Assembly: GCA_907164885.2 (NCBI GenBank)
Contig: OU015503.1
Span: forward strand, 67,885,068 to 67,949,067
DNA length: 64,000 nt
From: Dolomedes plantarius
Taxonomy: Eukaryota > Arthropoda > Arachnida > Araneae > Dolomedidae
Direction: 5' to 3'
The position numbers were made by a program, and so were the translations under genes. The stretch's first letter is position 1. Each line of letters opens with the position of its first letter. The notes beneath the pieces are model-generated. The model had not been told where the DNA came from, did no database searches, and saw nothing but the letters and a program-made list of their open reading frames with translations. Shown piece by piece: positions 22,591 to 33,885 of the stretch.

Positions 22591-23289
22591 TTCAAAAAAC
22601 AATTTTTTTGAAGGTTTTATTATTTTACAATTCGAGTGAGTGTGTAACAGATTATTTCTTAGATATTAAAACTAGTAGTCGCAGACTTCTCGTTTTCCTG
22701 AAATCATGTACAGGGTCATCAAAAGACGAATAACAGTCTTTCATGGAAGAATTATTTTTATCACAAAACAGTCTATGTAATTTTTCTGAGATTTGCAATT
22801 TAAAATATACTTACGACTTTAAATAATTTCTCTTGCTGTATAATAAATTTCTGCTGTTTTCTTTTCATATGCTGAATTAAAAAGTTTTCTATTAGGAAAA
22901 AAAATAGCTATTTTTAGAGTTTTAATCATAAGCAAGTTTACACCTGCAGCCTGCCAAACAATCTTAGACATGGTACTCGCTCTTGTGTAGGACTCCTTTG
23001 CAAGGTATATGCAAGGTTAGAGGGGGGGGGAATTTTAAATCCGGAATTTCTAATAATTTTTACCACGGAAAGAATCATGTTTTGTACCCCAATTCATGAC
23101 AGTTCTTTTCGTTGTGGATTGAACGTCTGCACTTTTATAAACTAGTAAAAAATTAGAGAAATTTTGAATTTGAAATTATTTCAAAAATCAACATTAATCT
23201 CTATATCTTTTAAATTTTTAATCATTTTAACTTCTCCCTCCTCCTTCAAGAATATTTTATTCTTAATAGTAATGTAATTTTAAATTTCT

Positions 23290-23375
23290 ACTAACTTTAA
23301 ATAATTTTTACTGAGCACACATACCTCGATACTTAACAACTTCCTTACTGGATATAAAGTCCAATTGGACCAAGG
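23290..23375 (-). repeat. Repeat G, copy 2
   Basis: On the minus strand GACTTTATATCCAGTAAGG leads to GTGTGCTCAGTAAAAAT, matching copies at about 21.5 kb, 30.9 kb and 45.0 kb. Confidence 0.55.
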
Positions 23376-23447
23376 CACTCCTCTTCTTAACCACAACTAG
23401 CTACGAAACATTAATCTCTTACCTTGATAATCTTCGCATTTTTGTTT

Positions 23448-23640
23448 GCGTGCCGTCGTAGCATCGTGCTAACGCGCTGACCTGGAATCACTCACGTTGT
23501 GGGTTCGATCGCAGTCGGTGTCGTACTTTTTCCAAATTTCCACTATTGCTATTTTTAGCTTTCCCCCTTAGAACTCCGTAATTATCTCAATACGAAATGT
23601 ATGGTCCTGTGTAGGGTTCCTTTTTTTCAATCACTTGCAG
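23448..23640 (+). repeat. Free-standing tRNA-like module matching a LINE 3' region
   Basis: GTAGCATCGTGCTAACGCGC (box A) and GTGGGTTCGATCGC (box B) are followed by a body ending TATCTCAATACGAAATGTATG and GTCCTGTG before a T run. This aligns along its full length with the minus strand of 45.23-45.47 kb, which follows an ORF2 stop. No ORF2 sequence is found upstream here. Confidence 0.65.
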
Positions 23641-23689
23641 TTCGTATTAAACCTTGTTGAATTTTAAAAATTATAAAACAAAAAAAATT

Positions 23690-23763
23690 ATAAAGCCTTA
23701 AAAAAATTGTTTTACAAAAAAATAAAATAAAAAAATTACTTTTTTGTATTCTTACGTGCAACT

Positions 23764-23800
<37 letters not shown>

Positions 23801-23890
23801 GGGGGGGGGGGGCTTTTCTTACCTTAATTACTTTTATCGTGGATAATTAGTATTTTCTAATTTTTCATTGCAATTTTTAATTACCTTAAA
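23690..23890 (-). repeat. Right arm of the long inverted repeat, with T and G homopolymers
   Basis: Reverse complement of 22436-22590, with a 29-base T run and 12-base G run at about 23768-23812. The arms are separated by 1.1 kb. Confidence 0.7.
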
Positions 23891-24415
23891 ACAAATCTTA
23901 CAATCGATTTTTAACTAACTTCCCGACTAGCTAGACATTTGAGAATTTTAGAATAGCTCAGGACACGATGACAACGCATTCTTTTAATACTTTTAGCCGA
24001 AAAAATCAGCAAGGTGGTGCTTCGATCGAATTCAATGCTTGCACTTTTGCGTAATGGCGTTTGACGATTTTGAAAACAGAATACATGTGAATTTAGTTTG
24101 TTTCAAAAATATTGTGCAAAAAATTTTAAAAAAAATTTTAAAATTAAAGTTCATAAAGTCTGTGGATAATGGAAACGACTAAAATGTGATTAAAATTAAA
24201 TAAAAGAAAATGAAAAAGAATAGTTAAGTGAAGGTTTGTGCAATTAAGAGAGAATTGTCAAGTTTATATGATTCAACAGAAAATTTAAAAACGTGGTATA
24301 TAAAAAGTTCTTTTTATTTTGAAATTATTCAGAAATCTCTGCGTCAGAAGGCATTGACCTAGGAAAAGCAATTCATAGCATTTTCCTATGGTCCTATGGT
24401 ACATATAGCTTATAT

Positions 24416-24686
24416 CAGGGGTGGACAAATTGCGACTCGAGGACCACATGTGGCCCCCTAAAGATAGCCAGAAAAATTACCAAAGATAGCCAAAAACTTC
24501 AAGACAGCCAGGAAAACTGCCAATATTTTATTTAATTTATATTTATTGATTTTTATGATACTATTTATACCTTTTCAGAAATGCAAAGTTAACTAATAAA
24601 TGCAATAATTTTAAAAGGAGCGGCCCCTCCCCTAACCTCCGCTTCCACAAACCGGCGACCCGAGCCAAAACAATCGCCCACCCCTG
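24416..24686. mobile_element. hAT-type MITE
   Basis: The ends CAGGGGTGGACAAATTG and CGCCCACCCCTG are inverted. Flanking octamers GCTTATAT and GGTTATAT match at 7 of 8 positions, as expected for hAT. 271 bp, non-coding. Confidence 0.8.
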
Positions 24687-24694
24687 GGTTATAT

Positions 24695-25442
24695 CATGCT
24701 TAAATCCTATAACAGTTTCGAATCTAGGTCAGGGGCGTTGGATACTCTAGAGGGAAATTAATAGTAATTAGTTATGCTGTTAAATTGTAATTAGTAATGC
24801 TGTTAGCGATTGATTTTACGTGTTTAGTTTTAGTGTATGGATATCCTTTTCGAAATGAATGTTTGAATGATAGATATCATAAAAATACATTATATTCATG
24901 CTTGGTTTTTGAGGATTTAGCAATTCGGTTTGATGTTACGAACTAAAAATATAATGAGAATACTTAATAAGTTCGATTGTTTTCTTTGAAGTCAGATTAA
25001 AAGTCAATTAGAATATCATATTTTAATAATGCAAAAATTTAATTATTACCATCCACCCTATTTTCAGTCATAAATTATGCATAGAAAATTTTTCGGTCCA
25101 AGGGAATTAGCGCCAAACATGGCAACCGATTTCTCTAAGTTTTTCGATTACGCTAAAGATGTCAAATTAGGTGATAAGTAGCTGAATTTTGATACTTTGG
25201 CAGGAATATCCTTTATATTTTCGCCGTGAGGTTTATTATAAAATTTGTACTCATTTTGGTAATGCTTCGTTAGTAAGTGGTTGAAGTTGATTGCGTATTA
25301 TTATTTGTTCTCTTTAGAGTCAGTATGCGTGTTATTTTTAAAAATACATATCTGTGGTTTTATACGTATAAGAATTAACAATTTTTTATAAACGACTGTT
25401 AGATAAGCCCACATAGGTCATTTTAAAGCGAAATTTGGGCCA
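24695..25442. other. Unassigned AT-rich spacer
   Basis: No coding or repeat signal was recognised. Confidence 0.5.
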
Positions 25443-25450
25443 GACAAGAA

Positions 25451-25634
25451 CAGTGGCGTAGCGAGCATAACTGGCGCCCGGGGCACAATACCTTTTTGGC
25501 GCCCCCCTCCCCCCGAAAAACATATAGTAATATATTATATAGAATTCGTTGAGGACCGTTTGGCGCCCCTCTGTGAGTGGTGACCGGGGCATGATAGACC
25601 CCCCCTTGCCCCCCCCCCCTTAGCTACGCCACTG
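25451..25634. mobile_element. hAT-type MITE with a perfect 8 bp target duplication
   Basis: The inverted ends CAGTGGCGTAGC and GCTACGCCACTG are flanked by GACAAGAA on both sides (25443-25450 and 25635-25642). 184 bp with GC-rich ends and C runs; non-coding. The exact duplication suggests a recent insertion. Confidence 0.9.
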
Positions 25635-25744
25635 GACAAGAATATTGTAACTGCAGAAATTACAGTTAAGTTATAATATTTTTATACCGTATTATATAGG
25701 TAGTATTATAAGGTATTACATACTAAGTAATTGCAGGCAATTAC

Positions 25745-25945
25745 TTTTACTTGAGCTATCGAAGCTTTTTGTTTCTCCCATTTTCTATTTTCATTTCTAC
25801 TTTCGTTTTTTACTGATCACTGAAGTTTTATGCATTGCTATATCATCCTACAGTAGAGGGCCCGGCCCATGTACTGCAGTTACCACTAACTTTCCTGAAG
25901 GTTCTTACTGAAGGAAAACTCTCAATTTCATTTGGGCCACCCTTA
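25745..25945 (+). repeat. Repeat D with hairpin core (25849-25880)
   Basis: CTACAGTAGAGGGCCCGGCC continues into CATGTACTGCAG, the inverse of the 16832-16865 hairpin. The upstream CTGATCACTGAAGTTTTATG also matches in inverse. Confidence 0.6.
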
Positions 25946-25947
25946 TA

Positions 25948-27230
25948 CGGAAGGTCGTTCGCACTTTATGCAAACGATTTTGTAATTTGTTTTTGGCGTT
26001 TGCCTTTTGATTTAAAAATTTGGCAACTTCAGGATAATCGTCTGCTATTGTTTTGATTTGATTGGAATGCAAAATAAAAGATTTATTTTGAAAATGGCTC
26101 CTGAACTTGATAGATGGCTTGAAGGTTACGTAACTGCTCTTTCCGGGGATATCAACAGATAAAGCGGTGTAAAAATTGCGGTTATGGCATTTCAAAATTT
26201 ATATATACTAAATTTGAAAGTGAAAAAATGTCTAACTGAAAGACAAATTAAAACATGACCACTAAAACTTATCCTGAGACTGTTCGAACGCAGTTAAATA
26301 TCAAGAAAGTGAAGTCTCTGAACCTAAAAGAAAATCCGCCGACTCAAAGATCCCTTGCATCGAAACTAGGAATGTCTTCTGGCACGGTAAGTGAAATCAT
26401 TCATAAATATTTGAATTTAAAAAAGATGTTTAAACCTAAAATTCATCTGCTTTTGCCAAAGCATATTCATGGAAGGAAAACAAATTGTAGAAAATTATAT
26501 GAAAAACACCTAGCTGCTGAAAAATGAAAATTTATGGTAACACTCGATGGGGATGGGTGTATTTAAGTGACTGCAATAAAAAAAGATCAATTTTCTATTG
26601 CTCAACTAACGGGTATGACCGTACGAAATGTCTACGTCAGTATACAGAAAAGTTCTCAAAGGAGTTCATGATAGTTTCAGGATTTTGTTCCAACGGCAAA
26701 TTAAAAATAAAAAAAAGTCTCAAGTAAAGCCAAAATTAATTCACTCTACTATCAGCAGAATATTATAGAACCAATTTTTGAAGAAGAAATTCCAGCCTTA
26801 TATGGAAAGGACATTGATAAAGTTGAGCTTCATATGGACAAAGCCTCTAGTCACACGTCTAAATCAACTGCCGCTTATTTAGCAAAGAAAGAATCAGAAA
26901 CAGGAATAAAATGTATCCCATTTAACGAAATACCTGTAAAATTATCTGACTCTTCTCCAATGGACTTTTGAGATTTCGATTTTTTAATACGAACCTTAGT
27001 AAAATGGTATCTAAGAACACTGAACGGACTTTGGAAAACGGTCTACGAGGAATGGGGTAAAACTGACATAACAGTACTAAGGAAAAATTTACTTTCATGG
27101 AAAATTCGAGCTAGAGCTATTGTCAAGAACCATGGCTATCAGATAGAATCAAATCACCGCATAAAATACGGCATTTAAACATAAAACTTAACTATCAAAA
27201 TCGTTTCCATAAAGTACGAACGACCTTCTG
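25948..27230 (+). mobile_element. Tc1/mariner-superfamily element with DDxD transposase
   Basis: The ends CGGAAGGTCGTTCGCACTTT and its near-inverse (AAAGTACGAACGACCTTCTG) are flanked by TA (25946-25947 and 27231-27232). At 1283 bp this is a complete-length element around a broken transposase. Confidence 0.9.
26255..27178 (+). pseudogene. Tc1/mariner-superfamily DDxD transposase pseudogene
   Basis: The N-terminal ORF (26255-26527) carries an HTH with PTQRSLASKLGMSSGTVSEI. The catalytic region follows in shifted frames: VTLDG with the first D, the WVYLSDCNKKRSIFY block, ELHMDKASSHTSKSTAAYLA with the second D, CIPFNEIPVKLSDSSPMDF with the third D, and the C-terminal block ending NHRIKYGI before TAA at 27176-27178. 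A frameshift lies near 26545, another near 26700, and a TGA follows SPMDF. The final acidic residue is D, not E, separating this from classical DD34E Tc1. Length matches a complete transposase of about 300 residues, so a small number of lesions inactivated it. Confidence 0.85.
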
Positions 27231-27232
27231 TA

Positions 27233-28134
27233 TTTAACTTAACTATATTATCGGGATATTTTCATTGAGTGATTTATGTAACATACTCCAGTATTTAAAA
27301 TATTAGATGTACACAAGCCTTGGTTTTAACGAACAGAAATCGCAAATATCAAATCCTCTTAACGCTCAAACTACAATTCTTAGACATAATGCTTTAATCC
27401 GATGCTAAATAATTTCAGTATTAACTACATTTCTCATATAGCTCCGTTACAAGATATAAAGTGGGAAAAAAACTCCAAAAGGGCAGGAAATGCCATCAAC
27501 TTCCGGATCCGAATATCTAACCTGCTGGCAACAACGATATATAACGAGAATGCAATTGAGATTATGTGCAAAGAGAATGCAGTTTCCCCTAAGAAGCATA
27601 AATGTGTATATTACTGCACTATTAAGCGAATACATATATCTTTCATATTCTCAGCTAACAAAATTGTAACTGAGAATTGTGCATAAATTTTATTTTTAAA
27701 ATTCATACCCCAAATATAAAGTAATTTAAATATTTAGCAATTATACTAAAAATAAGGTTCATATTCTATAAAAAAAATACATAACATATTTTATAAAAAA
27801 ATGTTAATACAAAATACAGCTCCTTAAAATTAAGTTCCATCTAAGCATTTCAGATCGATTTTTAGACAAACTTCGTGTCTTTTTAATTCCCTTGAGATTT
27901 GGATTTAATAAAATTTTCATAATTTATTTAATTAAAATTTTCGCAATACAACTAAAAAATTTAAAATGCATTGAAAAAGTACTGTAATTATGCAGTAAAT
28001 GTTTCGCTATGTATATGAATAACATAGAATTAGAAATAATATGTAATATTTAACGATTTTTTCTTTGTTGCCAAGTTTTATTACTAAGTAAAATATTTAG
28101 TCTAGACCTACTATTTATAGCCTCCTTTTTCTCT
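27233..28134. other. Spacer with Repeat H copy
   Basis: 27468-27530 (GGGCAGGAAATGCCATCAAC, TTCCGGATCCG) resembles 28818-28880 (GGCAGGAAATGACGTTGACT, TTCCGGGTTTG). No gene is supported. Confidence 0.45.
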
Positions 28135-28390
28135 TATAGGCAGCTATGTACTAAACCTATTGGATTCGCTCACCTCAATGTTAATCCATGGAGAAATTAT
28201 GTCTACTATTTACAGCTATAGAAATGCTGACAATACAATAAAAATGGTATTTTCAGATAGCCAGAACTTTTCTGCACCTTGCAACACGATTCATTTTATA
28301 AATTTCGTCCACCAAAGGAATTTAAGAGCGTTTAAAACACACTGTATGGATTTTTTCCCCAGAATAATTTAAATTTTAAAATTTGATGAA
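28135..28390 (+). mobile_element. MITE-E copy, left part
   Basis: It begins GGCAGCTATGTACTAAACCTATTGGATTCGCTC (a 60 bp terminal block) and continues into ATTCATTTTATAAATTTCGT, shared with 31.2 and 32.2 kb. Confidence 0.65.
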
Positions 28391-29330
28391 ATTATTATAT
28401 AAAAATCTTGAATAACTGTCAAATAAATTAAACCTATCGCTTGTGATTAATCGATGAATTGTTTAAATAATCGCGACATTTATTACCGACGATGTGAATA
28501 TTTAATGGGCTAAACAACGATATTCATAAAGACTTCCAAAATTAACAGTACGTATTGCAGTCCAAAATTAATTAATTTAATCCTATTATTGTAGTAGCAC
28601 AGCTTTGACTGCAGATGCCCTGGCACTTCCATCCGAGCGAAGCGCATTTAAAGCTTAAGCTGCAACTTTTTGAAGTTAACAGATGCTACTCGAACGCTTA
28701 AATTATTCAAAGCTTATGAAACAGCTTTTCAAGACCGTTTGATAGATATAATGCTTCATTCAAAGAGGGAGAATCATTCCTGTCCGCTGCGTTATTGATA
28801 GAATTTCGCTGTGTTGGGAGGGGGAAAAAAAGTCTTTCGAACTGGCAGGAAATGACGTTGACTTCCGGGTTTGTATGACTTGCCTCGAGTGAAGAATGAC
28901 GTGTATTACCGAAATCATCGATTGGTTCATGGAACGCCATCTTCCTGCAATTACAAGTGCTAAATATTCGGTATATTTCGGTAAAATTTACACTCTTGTT
29001 GTGAGGTTAAATTCATGCTAAATAGTAGACAATCATATATTGTTTATTTATTAGTAATCCGATTTTGCCGAAATAAGACTGGCGGAATGAAATATTCTGT
29101 GCATGGACTCTTCCTGTTTTGAACAGCTTTATTAGTGAAAAATCTCATCTTTTGTTTGCACAAAGCTTGTTTATAAAATAAATGTATACATGTGAAATTT
29201 CAGTCATCCTTTATGATAAACTCCTAACTTAAAAAAAAAAAATTAACTTTCGAATAAAATAAATTTGTTAATATATCAGCTGATGAATGACCAGAACTTT
29301 TGGAGAAATCTGAACGCGTTTTGAGCTTGC
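28391..29330. other. Spacer with second Repeat H copy
   Basis: Apart from Repeat H at 28818-28890, nothing recognisable. The minus ORF at 28707-28940 is a product of the repeat. Confidence 0.45.
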
Positions 29331-29470
29331 ACCACTTTCTATCCTCTTTCCTATCCTTGTTACACTTTCAAACGCTGAAGTTTTGTGCGCTATTGCTATA
29401 TTATCCTATAGTGGAGGGCCCAGTCCATGGATTGTAGTTCCCATAACTCATCATGAAGTTCCTGGAAAAC
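29331..29470 (+). repeat. Repeat D with degenerate hairpin core (29405-29439)
   Basis: CTATAGTGGAGGGCCCAGTC continues into CATGGATTGTAG, in the same orientation as the 25.85 kb copy. Confidence 0.55.
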
Positions 29471-30620
29471 ACAAAACCTACACTACTAAAATGTAAAGTT
29501 ATTTTCCTTGGGAAATAACTATGCAGTCTAGTTGGTCTAAAGCGCTCAGATCCCAGGCATTAACTCTCAAGTCTTTCTACTCAGCAAACTCACGCCAGTC
29601 TCATTCCTATGGACGTCAGAAAGCGTTGCTCTTGGGACATGAGTTCAGCAACCATCGTAATGGTTCTGATGAAATTTAAGGTTTCTCTTTAATACTATCC
29701 ATAAACATCCTAACATAAATTATTTGTATATTTACCATGAATTCTCGGATCAAATTGTTTGTCGCCTCGTTTTTATTTTCTATCATTGTCTTGTTCTTTT
29801 TCTGTAACGTTGCAATTTTTCTTTGTGAATACAGTCAGAAATCTCACCATTTGAGGACCAGGCCTAGGTAACGGTGCTCAAAAAATCATATTTTGGAAGT
29901 TCTGAGGTTTCAGTTTCTTAAAATGTTTAGTAGATTCATAACGTTAAAGAGCATAATTTTCTAAACATAAAGAACATAACGAACATAAAGAGCATAAAGA
30001 GCATAAAGAGCATAACGAACATAAACATCATAAACAACATAAAGTCAAAGAACATGTTCTTTGACGCCACCGAAACTACTTTTACATATGCCCTCAAACT
30101 TCGAATCTTTACTACAGATTTTATTCTCCTATTGGGAATATTATGAAATATAGATGCCTAAGTATGGAATCGAGAACTTATAACACAGCTTCAAGGTTTA
30201 TAATGTGACCAGCCTAATTAATTATCCGTAATTTAGTTCGAGTTCAGCGTGGATGTCTAGCCAGATGAAATTGTCTGCCAGGTGAGAATTCCTCTATCGG
30301 GAAGTAAATGCGTTCTTTCGAGTTTAGATGGATGAAGGGCAGCAGATAAAAGCCTTTGGTCCTTTAGAAAGCTCCTGTACAATAATTAGACAATTCTGCA
30401 TTAACTGACTGTGGCAAAATCGCCCATCGCGAGTTCATACTGACAATTGAAATGCATGGCGCTCTACAGGTACTAGCTGACGTCGAAAATCTTTTATAGA
30501 CGAATTTAGGAGAGGTTTTTCGTAGAGAAGTACACCAAAAACTCTTTAGTTCTGGTACTTGTTTTTCGTGCCTTCGTAACAGCTAACGTTATCTCTCCTA
30601 CCTTCGTTATTAAGCATGGG
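29471..30620. other. Spacer containing a 9 bp minisatellite
   Basis: 29959-30055 is built of CATAAAGAG/CATAACGAA units, about ten of them. No other feature was recognised. Confidence 0.6.
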
Positions 30621-30624
30621 GATT

Positions 30625-30673
30625 GAAGATAAATGGGAGGAGTTTTGTTTTAAAACTCCTCCCATTTATCTTC
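30625..30673. repeat. Perfect 22 bp stem hairpin
   Basis: The left arm GAAGATAAATGGGAGGAGTTTT (22 bases, 30625-30646) and its exact reverse complement (30652-30673) surround a 5-base loop. It stands alone, with no promoter or coding context. Confidence 0.9.
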
Positions 30674-31224
30674 TACCTCCCGCTCCCCGAGAACTTTTCA
30701 CTCTGTGCGAATAACTTTCTCCCTTCTTTACTGACCGTGGACTTACAGCTTAGTCGGAAACGCGCTCACTTCATAATATTTCGTCTCCGGTGTAGACATT
30801 TTGTATAACCTTCTAGTTTCATTAAATCAAACACTTTAAAAATTTCCTAATACTTTTTAATTAATTTTTATCTAATGAAGGCCTAATTATAAATTTTATC
30901 TACTTTACTGAACACATGTACCTTGACAGCAATTAGCTAACTTACTGGAGATAAAGTTCCTCGACTTTAGAACTCCGACAACTTGATATTGTCTGACTGA
31001 CTGCCAGTTGTATAGCTGGTTAGGATAAATACACATATGACTCATATTTTCTCTTATTTCCAGAAAGTTGCAAGATCTCAGGGAGAAATAAATCTGGATA
31101 GATAATCCAAGATCCGTATTTGAACTAGTCCTAAAGCCGTTTTTGCTACAAGTTAAATGAGGAGATAGGACATATGGTTGTCCGATGTATTCTGAAATCC
31201 ATTATTCGTTCTTCTGCCCTTATG
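30674..31224. other. Spacer with Repeat G copy 3 (30890-30980, minus)
   Basis: On the minus strand GGAACTTTATCTCCAGTAAG leads to ACATGTGTTCAGTAAAG, matching the other Repeat G copies. No gene. Confidence 0.5.
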
Positions 31225-31636
31225 ACTGCTGTGTACTAACCCTATTGCATTCGTTCACCTCAATATTAACCTATGGAGAAAATTTGTTCCAGGATTACCA
31301 ACTTGGATTTAAAGATTTTGTTTTAAAAAACTGTACTCCGTAAAACAGAAAGAAATTTTACATCTTGGGGCATTTTTCGTTTTTTTTTAAATGTAAATAA
31401 TATTTTAAAATTTAAATTATTCGGAGAAAAAAAATCTGGATAGTGTGTTTTAAACGTCCATCAATTCCTTTCGCTGATGAAATTTATAAAATGAATCCTG
31501 TTGCAAGGTGAAGAAAAGTTCAGGCTATCTATAAATGCATTTTTTATTCGATTATCAGCTGTAAATAGTAGACAAAATTTCTCCATATGTTAACATTGAG
31601 GTGAGCGAGTCCTAATAGGGTTAGTACACTGCAGCC
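31225..31636. mobile_element. MITE-E, copy with both ends
   Basis: GTGTACTAACCCTATTGCAT, CCTATGGAGAAAATTTG at the left is inverted at the right (CAAAATTTCTCCATATG, CTAATAGGGTTAGTACAC). 410 bp, non-coding. Confidence 0.8.
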
Positions 31637-31743
31637 TTAAGTCTGCTATGTACAAAGAAACAATTCGTATTTCTCTTTTCCTCTTCTTGCAGACTCTTGT
31701 GGTGGGAGGAGTCCAGTTGACAGTTAGAGAATTCCACCCATAG

Positions 31744-32030
31744 GACCATAGGACCATAGGAAATGGGTCGCAACTGCAATTCCTGGGCCACGCCCTCAAT
31801 TGCAGACTTTCAGGTAATAAGCAGAGGGGAACCAATGAAAACAGAGTATAGGAAAGGAGTGAAATGATTGGGCCGGTGCTAATCCGTGAGTTCATAGTAT
31901 AAGAAAAAGTGAGTAAGCATCTTGCTGGGCAGTAGAAAAGAGGGTCTACAAACGATGCAAAGATGAATAAAATTAAAAGAGAAAGTTTAAGGATAGAAAT
32001 ACATTTTTTTTGTTTTTATAAAATTTTTTT
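31744..32030 (+). repeat. Repeat C, copy 2, with hairpin core (31771-31806)
   Basis: Nearly identical to 19849-20140, including a start of CCATAGGACCATAGGAAATG. On its minus strand both copies keep a similar 40-50 residue reading frame, a by-product of sequence identity. Confidence 0.75.
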
Positions 32031-32124
32031 TAAGGATTGACATTTTAAAGGATTGTAATGGCTCTCTCTCCGTAGGGGGGTTAAGTGCTGTCCCCCAAAT
32101 TTTTTATTTAAAATATATTTTTGT

Positions 32125-32490
32125 TCACTATTTACAGGTACATAAATGCTGATAATCAAATAAAATTGGTATTATCAGATAGCCTGAACTTTTCTGCAGA
32201 GCCCTACAGGATTCATTTTATAAATTTCGTCCACCGAAGGAATTTATGACCATTTAAAACAGACTATACCAGATTTTCCCTCGAATAATTTAAATTTTAA
32301 AATATTAATTGCATTTTTTTTGAAAAGCGAAAAATGTAGACAAATGTAAAATTTCTTTCTCTATGACGGAGTACAATTTTTTAAAAAAAAGTCTTTGAAT
32401 CCAAGTCGGCAATCCGTGGACAAATTTTCTCCATAGGTTAACATTGAGGTGAGCGAATCCAATGAGGTTAGTACATAGCAGCCTTAACAC
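32125..32490 (-). mobile_element. MITE-E copy, truncated
   Basis: The right terminal block (AAATTTTCTCCATAGGTTAA, GAGGTTAGTACATAGCAG) and about 300 bp of interior are shared with 28.14 and 31.2 kb; the left end is missing. Confidence 0.65.
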
Positions 32491-32500
32491 TCGTTATGGT

Positions 32501-32795
32501 GCATATACATTGGTGCAGAGTTATCTGCCTGTGCCTTGGGGAACCCAGTGATTTATGTTCACTCTGTACTCTGTACTATGCGTGGATCGCCTCCTCTGGC
32601 GGTTCATCAAAGAAAGGGCGGGGGGTCAGCGGGTCAAATGGTGTCGAGCGGGGTCGGGGGAGATACCAGATCAAAGAAACCTTGCGGGCGGGAATGGGGG
32701 TGGTTCTAAATACCGTGTCTAATGTTACCGTGACTAATGTGATGACAGGAGTCGGGGGTCTGCAGGTAGAGAACTCTGCACCAATCTATATGCGC
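32501..32795. mobile_element. GC-rich MITE with 30 bp inverted ends
   Basis: The left end GCATATACATTGGTGCAGAG and right inverse CTCTGCACCAATCTATATGC pair over about 30 bp. The interior is unusually G-rich for this window, and the ORF across it (32496-32801) is not supported as a gene. Confidence 0.75.
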
Positions 32796-33877
32796 TATTA
32801 AAGGATCATGTAAGTTAAAAAATGCTCTGGTCGGATGATCGGAGTAATACATTTTTAACTACGGCCATATCATATTTATTTTATTTTATTTGGATATATT
32901 TTACATTACTTATATTTAAAATAAAGTTTTAGTTCTGTGTATCAAACCTTGGTAGTGTTATAAGTATTTGTCTCGTTTACATTAAACGTTACATGCGAAA
33001 TAATTTGCAAAACTGCCAATGTTTCTGCATCGCTGACTATCAAACTGTTACCATTAGAAATTCCCCACGTACTCTCTTGATACCTAGTTTCGCTCTAAAT
33101 GCCTGTAACATTTTCCGTTTCCTTCGCGGTTTTGGCAGTATAAACATATCACTGCAACCAAAACAAAACACGTAATTTATTTTTCTGAGAAGATTTACCA
33201 TGACATCCCCCAAACTTCGGTAGCTTCATGATAAATGGATTTTTGCTGAACAAAAAGTATTTCATTCCGGAATAGTTTTATTCTGGTTCTTTTATTTTCC
33301 ACTGTTTAACGTCATTTTTGAGGATCTAACTTTGTTTTCCTCCGACATAGATAAATCGTCAGAATGGTCTACTTCAGCAAGGTTATCTTTAAAATGGGAA
33401 TAAAATTAAATTTTCCTTCCAACTGAATCAAATGAAAACTGATATGAAATTGTCAGTGACAATTAAATGTACCGCAATAAATTTAACATATTCTTTTCAT
33501 GCAAATATGTATTGTTCACACTAAAAAAATTATAATTACTTCATGTAATATTTACAAAAACTGATTTCATTTACTTTCTTATTATCAATTGATTAGGAAT
33601 GTTTCTGCTTAATATAAGGTTATGAAAATTATTTATAGTTAGTATTTTATTCAGTTTTTTGCAGTGCTTAGATCTGTATTTTGTAAGATTAAATTTTTGG
33701 ATTTTTCTTTAATTATTATCATGCATATGTGTGTACTTTTAACTACTAAAGTATATCGCTAATCTATATTTGTTTATACTATAAATTTTAATTTATAAAA
33801 CATACTGCAGTAATACAAAAAAAGGTTTTGAGTTTTTGACAATATTAAATACTGTCAAATACGGATTAAGCACCATA
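32796..33877. other. Unassigned AT-rich spacer
   Basis: No coding or repeat end was recognised. Confidence 0.5.
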
Positions 33878-33885
33878 ACCTATAC

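Noticed and set aside
29959..30055. Possible CRISPR-like array
   Set aside because: Units are 9 bp with no spacers, in an animal genome; it is a minisatellite.
32496..32801. 101-codon ORF with G-rich composition
   Set aside because: It coincides with a MITE bounded by 30 bp inverted repeats, and the ends of the ORF are the MITE ends.
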